Assembly: GCA_051954695.1 (NCBI GenBank)
Contig: JBQCHL010000018.1
Span: 62,001 to 126,000 of the forward strand
Length of the DNA: 64,000 nt
DNA from: Terrimonas_A sp051954695
Lineage (GTDB): Bacteria > Bacteroidota > Bacteroidia > Chitinophagales > Chitinophagaceae
Direction: 5' to 3'
Numbering within the stretch: the stretch's first letter is position 1; every line of letters begins with the position of its first letter. Shown here piece by piece: positions 33,101-41,918 of the stretch. A program made the position numbers and the translations under genes. The notes beneath the pieces were generated by a model, which saw only the letters and a list, made by a program, of their open reading frames with translations, was not told the DNA's origin and did not search any database.

Positions 33101-33291
33101 GATATTCTTTTTACGAATTTATAAAGCTTCTGTCCGATCTGCATTGACCACGAGAAACCGATTCCCTGATTTTCGTCAGTTATGCCGGCCGGGACTGCTG
33201 GAATACAATAGATAAAATGTAAATAAGCCGTTAATGACAAGGATCATTATATGTCCCGACGCAGATCAGATAATACGAGTGTTGCTTAGTA

Positions 33292-33299
33292 TAGTTTTG
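33292..33299 (+). promoter_or_regulatory. -7 element of the 138-residue gene
   Basis: TAGTTTTG matches TAnnTTTG and lies 16 nt before the ATG at 33316. No -33 TTTG is present at the usual distance, which suggests an activator-dependent promoter. TTGAATCAA overlaps the element. Confidence 0.4.
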
Positions 33300-33315
33300 A
33301 ATCAAACTTGTTAAG

Positions 33316-33732
33316 ATGGCACAAACACTGTATTTATCCCCCCGTAAACATATATATGAGCTCCAGCAGGAGTTCGCGGCTTTTTATCCTTATCTCCGGC
33401 TGGACCTGTTTCATCACCAGTATAGTGATGTTGCAGGACGTCCGGTAAAGATCATAGCAAGGTCGTCATTACTGGCGGCTGCAGGCCTGAAGGAGGAAGG
33501 TACTATGGATATCAGCGATACCATGACCATTGCAGAACTTGAGTTGGCAATGAAAGAAAGGTTTGGCCTGCTCGTTCAGGTTATCCGGCAATCAGGTACT
33601 ATCTGGCTGGAAACTACCATGACCGACGACTGGACGCTCAAACAGCAGAATGATCATGGCCGCGAATTAAGCAAGCACATTATTGCGGATCGATCGGAGG
33701 ACTTCGATCTTGGACGGGGTAATCTTTCTTAG
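33316..33732 (+). CDS. Protein of unknown function in stress island
   Basis: This 138-residue soluble protein starts MAQTLYLSPRKHIYELQQEF. It has no signal peptide or membrane helix and a mixed alpha/beta look (LDLFHHQYSD, VKIIARSSLL, IAELELAMKERFGLLVQVIRQSGTIWLETT). I do not recognise the family. It is the only plus-strand gene between 30.2 and 41.1 kb, has its own promoter-like element, and sits among Usp, Hsp20 and P-type ATPase genes, so a stress-related role is inferred from context only. Confidence 0.6.
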   Translation: MAQTLYLSPRKHIYELQQEFAAFYPYLRLDLFHHQYSDVAGRPVKIIARSSLLAAAGLKEEGTMDISDTMTIAELELAMKERFGLLVQVIRQSGTIWLETTMTDDWTLKQQNDHGRELSKHIIADRSEDFDLGRGNLS

Positions 33733-33756
33733 AAATGATCATTGTTCACAGACATA

Positions 33757-34269
33757 TCAATAAGATCTGAAGAGTATCTTCCATCCGCTAACTGTTTGCC
33801 AGAATGAAGTTTTCAGTACTTCTGACTTCCTTGCGAAGAAAAAGTATTCGAGGCTATTCCAGAAGAAAAACCACCCCGCAGGTTCAAGCAGTATACGCAA
33901 GGGAGTTAAATGAGCCCATCGTTGGTTGCCCGGGATATTGATAATAACACTGGCAGACATTATGATAATGCTTATACAAAAGAATACGATATTTCTTCCG
34001 GTATTCTTTTTTACAGCCTGCAGATAGTGTTCATATTCATGGTTGAAGTGATTCTTTAACCTTTCCGAGATCAGGCGTTCGTCTTCCTGGTTCCTGACAA
34101 CAGCCGGTACCTGGAGGATGAGCAGGTGGGTGTTTTCCTCCCTTCGCCTGAAGGCTATTTCCAACTCATGGATGAAATCTTCAGAAATACGCCGTTTCAG
34201 TAAGGTTCTTGCGTCAAAATCTGAATAGATATCATCGTAGCTGTCCAGCCATAAGCTAAGCTCTGCCAT
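33757..34269 (-). CDS. Membrane protein of unknown function, two transmembrane helices
   Basis: This 170-residue protein has a long cytoplasmic N-terminal part with paired acidic and basic stretches (SDFDARTLLKRRISEDFIHELEIAFRRR in the first 45 residues) and two hydrophobic helices (about 93-111 and 125-141). It begins 44 bp after the Hsp20 stop on the same strand, with a hairpin between them. It converges with the 138-residue gene. No family is recognised; the position ties it to the Hsp20/Usp group. Confidence 0.6.
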   Translation of the reverse strand: MAELSLWLDSYDDIYSDFDARTLLKRRISEDFIHELEIAFRRREENTHLLILQVPAVVRNQEDERLISERLKNHFNHEYEHYLQAVKKNTGRNIVFFCISIIIMSASVIINIPGNQRWAHLTPLRILLEPAGWFFFWNSLEYFFFARKSEVLKTSFWQTVSGWKILFRSY

Positions 34270-34283
34270 GCGATTAAATTAAG

Positions 34284-34306
34284 AGTGGCCGCATTTGGCG
34301 GCCACT
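34284..34306 (-). terminator. Hairpin after hsp20
   Basis: AGTGGCCGC and GCGGCCACT form a 9-bp GC-rich stem with the loop ATTTG. On the minus strand it starts 8 nt after the Hsp20 stop and is followed by CTTAATTTAAT. It is a probable leaky terminator between hsp20 and the membrane protein gene. Confidence 0.6.
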
Positions 34307-34313
34307 GTGCTGT

Positions 34314-34754
34314 TTATTTTACGGAGATCTGTTTGTTTGGGCTTTTCCTGGCTTCTTCTTTTACCGGCAACGAAAGCTTGAGCACGCCGTTTTCATAGTA
34401 AGCATCAATTTTGTCTTTGTTGACCTGGGAAGGCAGGGTGAAACTTCTGCTGAAAGCCGAGTAGCTATATTCTTTACGCGTGAATTTCTTTTCTTTTTCT
34501 TCTTTGGTTTCCTCTTTCTCCGAGCTGATGGTCAGGATATCGCCGTTGACATCAATTTTGAAATCGTCTTTCTTCATTCCGGGAGCGGCCAGCGACAATT
34601 CATAGGCGCCATTGTTCTCCGTAATGTTTACAGCCGGCATAGTTGATAAGCGGCCGGGAAAATAGCCGTTGTCAAACCATTCATTCCATGGTTTGAAAAA
34701 ATCATCGAAGAGTACCGGCCATCTTTCGCCGGGTTTCATTACTTGGGTTGACAT
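34314..34754 (-). CDS. Small heat-shock protein, Hsp20/alpha-crystallin family
   Basis: The 146-residue holdase chaperone has an N-terminal arm (FDDFFKPWNEWFDNGYFPG), an alpha-crystallin domain from about residue 45 (NITENNGAYELSLAAPGMKKDDFKI) and the C-terminal K-I/L-x-L/V-like end (ISVK). A highly charged KEETKEEKEKKF insertion lies in the domain. The ATG at 34754 is preceded by AAGGAGG with a 6-nt gap, a strong Shine-Dalgarno unusual for Bacteroidota. TATAAT lies just before the ribosome site, so a non-standard promoter is possible. It would protect unfolded proteins when energy is low. Confidence 0.92.
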   Translation of the reverse strand: MSTQVMKPGERWPVLFDDFFKPWNEWFDNGYFPGRLSTMPAVNITENNGAYELSLAAPGMKKDDFKIDVNGDILTISSEKEETKEEKEKKFTRKEYSYSAFSRSFTLPSQVNKDKIDAYYENGVLKLSLPVKEEARKSPNKQISVK

Positions 34755-34822
34755 ATACACCTCCTTTGATTATAAGTGAGAAAATTGATTGCATATTGAT
34801 CCGGTTATCACGGATGGCTATA

Positions 34823-35653
34823 TCATTTTTCATGAAATGACATCATAGGTACGAATGCTTCCCTTGCCAGTTTCTTTGATTTGCTTTTATGGAACAGGCT
34901 CTCAAGAAAATTATGCTTTTTGGGAAGTACGATAAGGAGTTCAATATTGTTTTTCTGTATGAAATCAAGAATGGCTTCGGTTATGTCTGCACGGTTAAGG
35001 AACTGATAGGATGGGTGCAGATCGGCGAGTAATTGCTGTAAATCGCCGGCACCGTCTATTACCGGTTGTTGATAGGGCTGAGTGGTGTCAGGATGCACAT
35101 GAAGCACGAATAATTTGGACTTGAAAGTTCTGACAATATCTTTGATTGCTGCAACTGGTACGGTGCTGGTTACTTTTTCATAATCACATGCTAATGCAAT
35201 ATTTCCGGGCGATTTGAATTTTGCTCCTTTGGGAATAATGATTAAGGGCCAGCTTAAATGGGTTACTGCGGCGTTTGTTTCGCTGCCCAGGAGTAGTTTC
35301 TCAAGGCCAGCATTGCCATGTGAGCTCATTACTACTGCATACGGCTTTATTTTATCACTGTACTGCTGAAGATTGGTAAGCAAACCACCTGGGAAAATAA
35401 TTGTATCAATGGGGGTACGCCTCTTTGTATACTTTTCAAGATCTGCTTTTGCCTGGCGCATAAAATCTTCTGCATCTCTTTGCAGGGTATCGAATACCTG
35501 TGGCGGCACTGGTATTTCAGAAAATGCCAGGGGCAGCGGATAAGCATGGAATAAAATGATTTTTGCATTCAGTTTCTCTGCCAGAGCTACGGCATATTCT
35601 GCTGCATTAAAGGCTACAGTTGAAAAATCTGTGGGAACAATAATTGTTTTCAT
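34823..35653 (-). CDS. Universal stress protein, two Usp domains (ATP-binding type)
   Basis: About 276 residues in two Usp domains. The first starts MKTIIVPTDFSTVAF and ends with SSHGNAGLEKLLLGSETNAA, which keeps the G-x9-G(S/T) phosphate-binding signature of ATP-binding Usps (the first G of the motif is Ser). The second domain (from about 150) is more divergent. I prefer ATG 35653 over 35671, since MKTIIVPTDFS is the canonical N terminus. It is the member of the Usp set that looks able to bind ATP. The 142 bp upstream separate it from the next Usp gene. Confidence 0.88.
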   Translation of the reverse strand: MKTIIVPTDFSTVAFNAAEYAVALAEKLNAKIILFHAYPLPLAFSEIPVPPQVFDTLQRDAEDFMRQAKADLEKYTKRRTPIDTIIFPGGLLTNLQQYSDKIKPYAVVMSSHGNAGLEKLLLGSETNAAVTHLSWPLIIIPKGAKFKSPGNIALACDYEKVTSTVPVAAIKDIVRTFKSKLFVLHVHPDTTQPYQQPVIDGAGDLQQLLADLHPSYQFLNRADITEAILDFIQKNNIELLIVLPKKHNFLESLFHKSKSKKLAREAFVPMMSFHEK

Positions 35654-35795
35654 GTTTATATTTTTATCCATTCAGGAACGATAGCTGGAGTCGGCATCTC
35701 AAATTTATCCCGGGTATAACCTTCAATCCTATGATTGCTGTCAGGGTCGGAACTAATAATGGTCACAATTGTTGCAGACTTGCTGATAAGTGCGA

Positions 35796-36635
35796 TCATT
35801 GGCGGCAATGAGCAATGAAGACCGGGAGATTCGTGCTTTTGATCAGGTGATCTGCAAGACTCTTTTTTAGCCATCGTGATACCTGGTTCCGTCCATATGC
35901 TCCAAGCACAAGGAGGGTTCCTTCTTTTTGACGGCGCAGGTATTTATCCATTTTCTCGTTGAGATTGCCTGCAGCAGTTGCAAAATCAGCCTTTTCGAAA
36001 TGCCGTTTCACCAGTTCCTTCATCAGCAGGCCATCAGGTACATGTTTTGCTTCATTTTCCTCCAGTATGGAGATAACCTCCAGCGGAAGACCTTTGGAAG
36101 AAGGCAATGCATAACTAAGCATTTTAAGGGCGAAAACAGATGAAGGTTCTCCATCATAAAAATGGATGACCTTATGAAGAGGATGAAAGATCTTTGGTGT
36201 AATGAGTATGGGGCATATAGCCTGGGCAAGCAGATGCTGAACAAAACGGGTCGGCTGCGGTTCATTGTAATGTGAAAAGGTTTCCCGTGCATGAATAATG
36301 ATCAGGTCGGCAAATACCGATTCATGAAGAATCTCGTTTACTGTAACATTTTTGTCCCGGTGTACGGCATATTGTATTGCTGCATTACGGCATGCTGTTT
36401 CAAAATCAGAAACGGATTTTGAACGCCTGTCGCTGTCGCGGCGGTTTAATGTTTCTTTCAATTGTTCAACCGGACTTTCTGTTATAAGATCATAGACAGT
36501 GTAACTGGTATACATGACCGATTCGGGAAATATCCCTACAAGGTATGCACTGTTCTGTTTGGCGAGATGAATGGCATATTCCACAGTGCTGGTATTGTAT
36601 CTAAGTCCGTCAAGTATGGCGATGATCTTGTTCAT
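35796..36635 (-). CDS. Universal stress protein, two Usp domains (divergent)
   Basis: This 279-residue protein starts MNKIIAILDGLRYNTSTVEYAI. Its C-terminal Usp motif is LVLGAYGRNQVSRWLKKSLADHLI: the first two glycines are kept but the G(S/T) pair is replaced by KS, so canonical ATP binding is doubtful. An AAGGAGG sequence stands only 1-2 nt before the ATG. It follows the next Usp gene by 11 bp, so it is co-transcribed with it. Low similarity to its neighbours suggests an old duplication. Confidence 0.85.
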   Translation of the reverse strand: MNKIIAILDGLRYNTSTVEYAIHLAKQNSAYLVGIFPESVMYTSYTVYDLITESPVEQLKETLNRRDSDRRSKSVSDFETACRNAAIQYAVHRDKNVTVNEILHESVFADLIIIHARETFSHYNEPQPTRFVQHLLAQAICPILITPKIFHPLHKVIHFYDGEPSSVFALKMLSYALPSSKGLPLEVISILEENEAKHVPDGLLMKELVKRHFEKADFATAAGNLNEKMDKYLRRQKEGTLLVLGAYGRNQVSRWLKKSLADHLIKSTNLPVFIAHCRQ

Positions 36636-36646
36636 TCCTCCTTGTA

Positions 36647-37483
36647 TTAAGTATGAGAGATGAATAAAGGCCGGGGAATTGCATTGATAACAAAGTCCGC
36701 ATCACTGTGTGAGAAAAACCTGGACAGGGCAGTACGGCCATAAGAACCCATTACGATAATATTGTTTCCGCGTTTCAGCAGGTAGTCAAATATTTTGTCT
36801 TTCACGTCTCCTTTCTGTATTTCAAAACCAATAGCCGAATACCGCTGTTGCAGCCATTCCTGCATTTGCTGCCTTTCGTGGTCCTGCCAGATACCATCTT
36901 CACTAATGCGGAAAACGATCACACGTTTATCATACAGTTCAGGAAAAAGGTAGGTGAACTGTTTGATCGCGTATGCGGCATTCTTTGAACCATCATACAG
37001 AAAGACGATCTCATTGATAGCTGTAAAACTTTCCGGGGCTACGATCACAGGGCATTCTGCATGCCGCAGGATCTGCTGTACAAAATCGGATGGTGTGCCG
37101 GTATATCCTTTAAAGCTCATGCACGCATCCAGTATAAGCAGGTCAGCAAACCTGCTTTCGGTTTCCACCTCGCGCAATGGAACACTTTTGTCTTCATGCA
37201 CTTTGCATAATACCTGGTTGGCCTGGCAAACAGCTCTGAATTTCTCAATATTGGCATTTATCTTTTTGGCTTTCGCCTCCAGGATTTTGGAATGGTCATC
37301 AGTTTCCCATTCAGGATAGTTACCTCCACCAGTCACTTTCCAGATAAGCTGCTCATTCTCGACCATGTTTTCCAGGAATATACCTGTAAGAGGTGATCCC
37401 TTGATCCGTGCAATGGCACAGGCAAAATTTAAAGCCTGTTCATTCAGTTCTTCGCCGTTAATGGCAATTAATATCTTTTGCAT
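36647..37483 (-). CDS. Universal stress protein, two Usp domains (divergent)
   Basis: This 278-residue protein starts MQKILIAINGEELNEQALNFA. The first domain ends with DFVQQILRHAECPVIVAPE; the second with IVMGSYGRTALSRFFSHSDADFVI, where the last G(S/T) is HS. It is the closest relative in the window to the truncated fragment at 32753 (shared AIKQFTYLFP). Gaps of 11-12 bp to both flanking Usp genes indicate a single operon. Confidence 0.87.
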   Translation of the reverse strand: MQKILIAINGEELNEQALNFACAIARIKGSPLTGIFLENMVENEQLIWKVTGGGNYPEWETDDHSKILEAKAKKINANIEKFRAVCQANQVLCKVHEDKSVPLREVETESRFADLLILDACMSFKGYTGTPSDFVQQILRHAECPVIVAPESFTAINEIVFLYDGSKNAAYAIKQFTYLFPELYDKRVIVFRISEDGIWQDHERQQMQEWLQQRYSAIGFEIQKGDVKDKIFDYLLKRGNNIIVMGSYGRTALSRFFSHSDADFVINAIPRPLFISHT

Positions 37484-37495
37484 AAAAGTTATTTT

Positions 37496-38320
37496 TTACT
37501 TGTGAGCAATGAATACCGGGAGACGATGGCTGGCAATAGTGTCAGTTATAAAACTTTTTTTGAAGATCATGGAAATATCTCCTCTGTTGAAAGCACCGGC
37601 TATCACTACCGGACTCTTGATCCCGGATACCCAAGTGCCAAAGAAATTTTTACCATCAGCGGCGAGATGCACTTCATCGAGCCTGGGATAGTGGCAATTG
37701 ACCAGCTCCATAACGTAACCGTGGCCTGGAATCTGATGGTCAGGATCAGGATTGGCATATACCAGCGTTGTTGGTTGACTGGCTAATTCCGGAAACAGGT
37801 AAGCAAACTGCTTGATGGCATAAATGGAACCTTCCTTACCATCGCATGTAAGTATGTTGTTAGCAGGAAAATCAGATTTTTCAGGGATGATGAGCACCGG
37901 GCAATCAGTATGATGAAGTATCTCTTTCAGGTAATCGTTCAGATCAATGCCGGTTTGTGAATAAAACAGATCGCTGCCGATCAGCAACAGATCGGCATAA
38001 ATGGTTTCTTTCTTCAGCTCAGGCAATGCAAAATCAAAATATTCCTTATGTACTGTGAAGCGGATGTGATTCTTGAGGCAGTATGTTTCAAACCGGTCAA
38101 TGGTTTTCTGAATGGCTTCTGCGGTTTGCGGTTCAATTAATGGTATGTACACGCCGTCGGCAATATTGGCGGCGGCATAGCTCCATAAGCTGGCATAATC
38201 CACCTGTGGCAAAAAAGCGCCGACCAACAGGATAGGTTCTTTTTTATTCAATTCGGACGCAAACTGCATCATTCCTTCTGAATAATGCCCGTTATCAAAT
38301 GCAGCGATTACCTTTTTCAT
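37496..38320 (-). CDS. Universal stress protein, two Usp domains (divergent)
   Basis: About 274 residues beginning MKKVIAAFDNGHYSEGMMQFA. I place the start at ATG 38320, since the 25 residues before it (YYHHRITVACC...) are not Usp-like. The domain-1 end is LKEILHHTDCPVLIIPEKSD, and domain 2 carries SIYAIKQFAYLFPEL, the block shared with the other members. The glycine motif at the end (VIAGAFNRGDISMIFKKSFI) has lost the phosphate-binding G(S/T). It follows the P-type ATPase gene by 43 bp. Confidence 0.87.
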   Translation of the reverse strand: MKKVIAAFDNGHYSEGMMQFASELNKKEPILLVGAFLPQVDYASLWSYAAANIADGVYIPLIEPQTAEAIQKTIDRFETYCLKNHIRFTVHKEYFDFALPELKKETIYADLLLIGSDLFYSQTGIDLNDYLKEILHHTDCPVLIIPEKSDFPANNILTCDGKEGSIYAIKQFAYLFPELASQPTTLVYANPDPDHQIPGHGYVMELVNCHYPRLDEVHLAADGKNFFGTWVSGIKSPVVIAGAFNRGDISMIFKKSFITDTIASHRLPVFIAHK

Positions 38321-38363
38321 ACTTATTTTTTTTACAAATATGGGGCAACATGCTACTGTGATC

Positions 38364-40916
38364 CTATGATGGTAATACGGGCGATCTATGATCATCGTCA
38401 GTTCTGCGTACTGAAACAGGTACCTTCCAGGGGAGATTTACCTTATATACCTCAAACCAGAGAACGCTGGCAAATGCTGTCGCGAAACTTATCCCGAACA
38501 TCGTTGGGCTTATGGCTGTCAGCTCAAATAGTTGACGTACGGGAGCGTACAGCAACAGCAAAACAAGAAAGATGGCCGAACTTCCCAGCACTGGCAATGC
38601 CAGCCTGTTCTTATAGCGGATTGTGGTAAATATTGTTTGTGTATATGATCTTACTGCGAATGTGAGGAAAATATTGGAAAGGATCAGTGTGGTAAAAACC
38701 ATGGTCCTTGTTTCTTCAAGCGAGTGACCTGACTGCATGGAGAAATAATACAGCAGCAATACACCGGCAGCAATAATGACTCCCTGTGTTATACTGATCA
38801 GCAGATCACCCTGGCCAAGCAATGGATCACTTTTTTTTCTCGGCCCTTTTTCGACACTGAAATGCTCGACGGGTTCTTTTTCGAAAAATACCGAGCAGGT
38901 CGGCCCCATGATAAGCTCCAGGAAAATAATATGGATAGGGGTGAAGATGTTCGGGAATGCCCATCCAAGGATCAGCGGCACAGAGGCTGTAAGTATGATC
39001 GGGATATGAATGGCGATGATGTAACGTACAGCTTTTAGCAGGTTGTGATAGATCTTACGGCCTTCTGTGATAGCCACATTGATCTTATCAAGATCATCGT
39101 CTGTAATTACCAGGTCGGCTGCCTGTTGCGCCATTTCAGTTCCCCTGTTGCCCATAGCGATCCCGATATCAGCAACCTTGAGGGCTGGTGCATCATTTAC
39201 TCCGTCACCTGTCATGGCCACAGTATGTCCATGCTCTTTCAGATGCCTGATCACTTTCAGCTTTGCACCGGGAAACATTCTTGCAAATACGTTGACATTG
39301 CTGATCGCTTCTTTCAATTCCTCATCCGTCATTTGCATAACCTGCTGACCGGTATAGCAAAAAGCCGGCTGCCGGATGCCTGTCTGCTGAGCGATCGCTA
39401 TAGCTGTGTCAGCAAAGTCGCCTGTCAGCAACTTAACGTTCACTTTTGCTGCGTATAGCTTACTGATCACTTCAGGGAGATTTTTCTTTGGTGGGTCAAA
39501 TAATGCCAGTAGCCCTTCAAACTGCCAGGCAAAATCGTCCTGCCTGCCGGGGAATGTTCCGGTATGTGTTGCGCTTGCAACTCCCAGCATCCGGAATCCA
39601 TTGCTGCCCATTGCTGAAACATGCCGTTCTATTTTTTTGCGCTCTTCTCCGGTTATGCCGCAAACATTCAGTATCCGTTCGGGAGCACCTTTGGCCGCAA
39701 CAATAATCTGATCATTGAAGCTGTATACATGGGTCATCATTGGCACCGAACCCTCCAGCGGGTATTCATGGATCATTGGAATCGTACGCCAGGCCGCCTG
39801 ATCAGGCATTTTAAGGTAGGCCTGGACGATTGCTTTTTCCATGGCATCAAAAGGCTTCGATTCACTGGCGAGCATGGCAGAACGTAATAAGTGGTCACAT
39901 CCGGGAAAGTTATCCTTCGCATGGTAAAGCTGATCTGTTTGGTAATTGTAAACAGTGTCCAGTACCATTTTATTTTCTGTGATCGTACCTGTCTTGTCAA
40001 GACATAATACGTCCACGCATCCAAGGTTTTCGATGATCTGCGGTTGACGTGAAATTATTCCCAACTTGCTCATCTTATAGGCACCCAGTGCCATAAAAGA
40101 AGAAAATGCTACAGGAATCTCTTCCGGTATGGCAGACATCGCCAGCGTCAACGCAAACAAAAGGCTTGTAGAGAATTCATGATAATGGAGAAAGTTGATG
40201 GTAAAGATGACTACAAAGGCAAGCAGGCCGAACAGCGCCAGCTTGTTGACAAGCCGGCCTACCTGTACCTGCAGCACTGTTTTATTCAATAACTGATCTT
40301 CTACCAGGTGCCCTATCTGGACCAACTGTGTGTTATTGCCCGTAGCAGTGACCATGGCGAGGCAACTGCCTGAATTGATCAGCGTGCCCTGATATATTTC
40401 CTTGTTTTCGTCGGAAGAGGTTTTTGCAACAGGAACGGATTCTCCTGTCAATACGGCTTCATTGACAGTAAAATCATTTGCCTGAAGGATGATGCCGTCT
40501 GCAGGAATTTTTTGCCCCTCTTCAAGCAGCATGATATCGCCTGGTACAAGCTCTCTGGAATGAATGACTATTTGCTTTCCATCCCGGACAACTGTCACTT
40601 CCGGTGAAGTCATTTCCTTTAATGCGTGTATGGCTTTTGAACTGCGTACTTCCTGGTAAAATCCTATGGTGAACACGATCAGGGTGGCAACCAGCATCAT
40701 GAACCCCTCGGGGTTCTTACCAAGGATGAAATACAGGCAGCAAGCTATAATGAGCAGGATCGACATCGGCTCTTTTATAAAAGAGACCAATAGCTTTAAC
40801 GAGCGGAAACGTTTATTCCGGCTGAATTCATTTTTGCCATATTTCTCCTGCAATTGCTGGATCGAACTGCTTGATAACCCACTTAGGCCGGATAGTGCTT
40901 CTGCAATGGACGACAT
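38364..40916 (-). CDS. Cation-transporting P-type ATPase (P2-type, Ca2+-ATPase-like)
   Basis: This 850-residue protein has TGES (about 158-161), phosphorylation Asp307 in DKTGTITENKM, TGDGVNDAPALKVADIGIAMG, and six C-terminal transmembrane helices. Transmembrane helix 4 reads SAIPEEIPVAF in place of the usual PEGLP of Ca2+ pumps, so ion choice is uncertain (Ca2+, Mn2+ or K+/Na+). The DosR regulon of mycobacteria also contains a P2-type pump (CtpF). It is the first gene of an apparent operon with the Usp genes. An FNR-type box lies 89 nt upstream of its ATG. Confidence 0.88.
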   Translation of the reverse strand: MSSIAEALSGLSGLSSSSIQQLQEKYGKNEFSRNKRFRSLKLLVSFIKEPMSILLIIACCLYFILGKNPEGFMMLVATLIVFTIGFYQEVRSSKAIHALKEMTSPEVTVVRDGKQIVIHSRELVPGDIMLLEEGQKIPADGIILQANDFTVNEAVLTGESVPVAKTSSDENKEIYQGTLINSGSCLAMVTATGNNTQLVQIGHLVEDQLLNKTVLQVQVGRLVNKLALFGLLAFVVIFTINFLHYHEFSTSLLFALTLAMSAIPEEIPVAFSSFMALGAYKMSKLGIISRQPQIIENLGCVDVLCLDKTGTITENKMVLDTVYNYQTDQLYHAKDNFPGCDHLLRSAMLASESKPFDAMEKAIVQAYLKMPDQAAWRTIPMIHEYPLEGSVPMMTHVYSFNDQIIVAAKGAPERILNVCGITGEERKKIERHVSAMGSNGFRMLGVASATHTGTFPGRQDDFAWQFEGLLALFDPPKKNLPEVISKLYAAKVNVKLLTGDFADTAIAIAQQTGIRQPAFCYTGQQVMQMTDEELKEAISNVNVFARMFPGAKLKVIRHLKEHGHTVAMTGDGVNDAPALKVADIGIAMGNRGTEMAQQAADLVITDDDLDKINVAITEGRKIYHNLLKAVRYIIAIHIPIILTASVPLILGWAFPNIFTPIHIIFLELIMGPTCSVFFEKEPVEHFSVEKGPRKKSDPLLGQGDLLISITQGVIIAAGVLLLYYFSMQSGHSLEETRTMVFTTLILSNIFLTFAVRSYTQTIFTTIRYKNRLALPVLGSSAIFLVLLLLYAPVRQLFELTAISPTMFGISFATAFASVLWFEVYKVNLPWKVPVSVRRTDDDHRSPVLPS

Positions 40917-41004
40917 ACATATATTTTAGAGGTAAACGTATAAATGCCGATGCCAATTTATCCATGTTGCTGCGGCAGCCAAATGATCTGTTGCAAAGGT
41001 AAGG

Positions 41005-41018
41005 TTGATTTTGATCAG
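41005..41018. promoter_or_regulatory. FNR-type box between the P-type ATPase and deacetylase operons
   Basis: TTGAT-TTTG-ATCAG matches the FNR consensus TTGATnnnnATCAA at 9 of 10 positions. It begins 89 nt before the P-type ATPase start (40916) and about 100 nt before the plus-strand gene at 41121. A perfect minus-strand -7 element, TACCTTTG (41001-40994), lies next to it, so one site could control both directions. This suggests oxygen-linked control by a Crp/Fnr-family protein not encoded in the window. Confidence 0.65.
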
Positions 41019-41120
41019 GCTATTGAGGGTGGGTGGATATGTATTCAAATCATCCGGCTTGCTGACGCTGATCATTGCTACAGCAACTATTATTTTGTCT
41101 TTTTGTATTAAAAGATCGCT

Positions 41121-41915
41121 TTGGAACTCAAATGGCTGATATTGTTGTTTACCGGTACTGCCTTGTGGCGGACGGCAAATGATCTTCATCAACCCCCGGT
41201 ATCTGTAACACAGCCAGTGCAGCAGATATCCATTTATCTCACTTTTGATGATGGCCCGATGACAGGTAGTGGGTTTCTGGATTCGCTGACAGCTACTGAC
41301 AGCATACCGGTCGATGTTTTCCTGATCGGGGCGCAGTTGGAGAGGGATGAAAAGGTGAAAAGGATCTTTCAGCAATATCAGAACAACCCTTTCATTGAAA
41401 TAGCCAATCACAGTTATTCCCACGCTTCAGGCCATTACCGGATGTTTTATTCATCCCCGGAGAAAGTTGTTGGGGACATATTGGTGAATGAAAAACTACT
41501 TAGGCCGGAAAATAATTTTGTAAGGTTACCTGGTCGTAATACCTGGCGGATAGCCAACAGAAAAAGAACTGATCTCATAGATGCGAATCTATCAGCCGAC
41601 TCTCTTTCAAAACTCGGGTTTCAATTAATTGGCTGGGATATGGAATGGCGTTTCGATTCCACTTTGCAGCAATATTTCTCTGCGGAGAGAATGATTACCT
41701 GTGTAAAAAGCAGCGCCTGGGGAAATGTATTTGAAAAGGGTCATGTTGTGATCTTATGCCATGACTGGATGCTGCCTGATCCTTATTTCCGGGAACAATT
41801 GATCCTGTTTGTTAAAATGATGAGGGCAGCAGGGATTGCGGAATTTTTGCATTTAAATAAATACCCGGGTATTAAAAAAGGTATATGCAGATGCGACAGC
41901 CATTGCCAATCATAA
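41121..41915 (+). CDS. Polysaccharide deacetylase (NodB-type) family protein, exported
   Basis: About 264 residues. A short hydrophobic N terminus (LKWLILLFTGTALW) is probably a signal. The NodB core has TFDDGP at 41-46 and the metal histidines in HSYSH (His97, His101), then RLPGRNTW and IGWDMEWRF. Such enzymes remove acetyl groups from N-acetylated sugars (chitin, peptidoglycan or surface glycan). The only start in frame after the stop at 41109 is TTG 41121 (or a later TTG), which is unusual. It is the first gene of a plus-strand operon, 3 bp before the small membrane protein gene. Confidence 0.75.
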   Translation: MELKWLILLFTGTALWRTANDLHQPPVSVTQPVQQISIYLTFDDGPMTGSGFLDSLTATDSIPVDVFLIGAQLERDEKVKRIFQQYQNNPFIEIANHSYSHASGHYRMFYSSPEKVVGDILVNEKLLRPENNFVRLPGRNTWRIANRKRTDLIDANLSADSLSKLGFQLIGWDMEWRFDSTLQQYFSAERMITCVKSSAWGNVFEKGHVVILCHDWMLPDPYFREQLILFVKMMRAAGIAEFLHLNKYPGIKKGICRCDSHCQS

Positions 41916-41918
41916 ACC

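Noticed and set aside
35656..35874. 72-residue minus-strand open frame between two Usp genes
   Set aside because: It overlaps the end of the Usp gene at 35796 and has no family look, signal peptide or ribosome site; it is probably a shadow frame.
40926..41423. 165-residue minus-strand frame across the FNR box
   Set aside because: It overlaps the deacetylase coding region and the divergent promoter region; the protein is low-complexity and has no recognisable motif.
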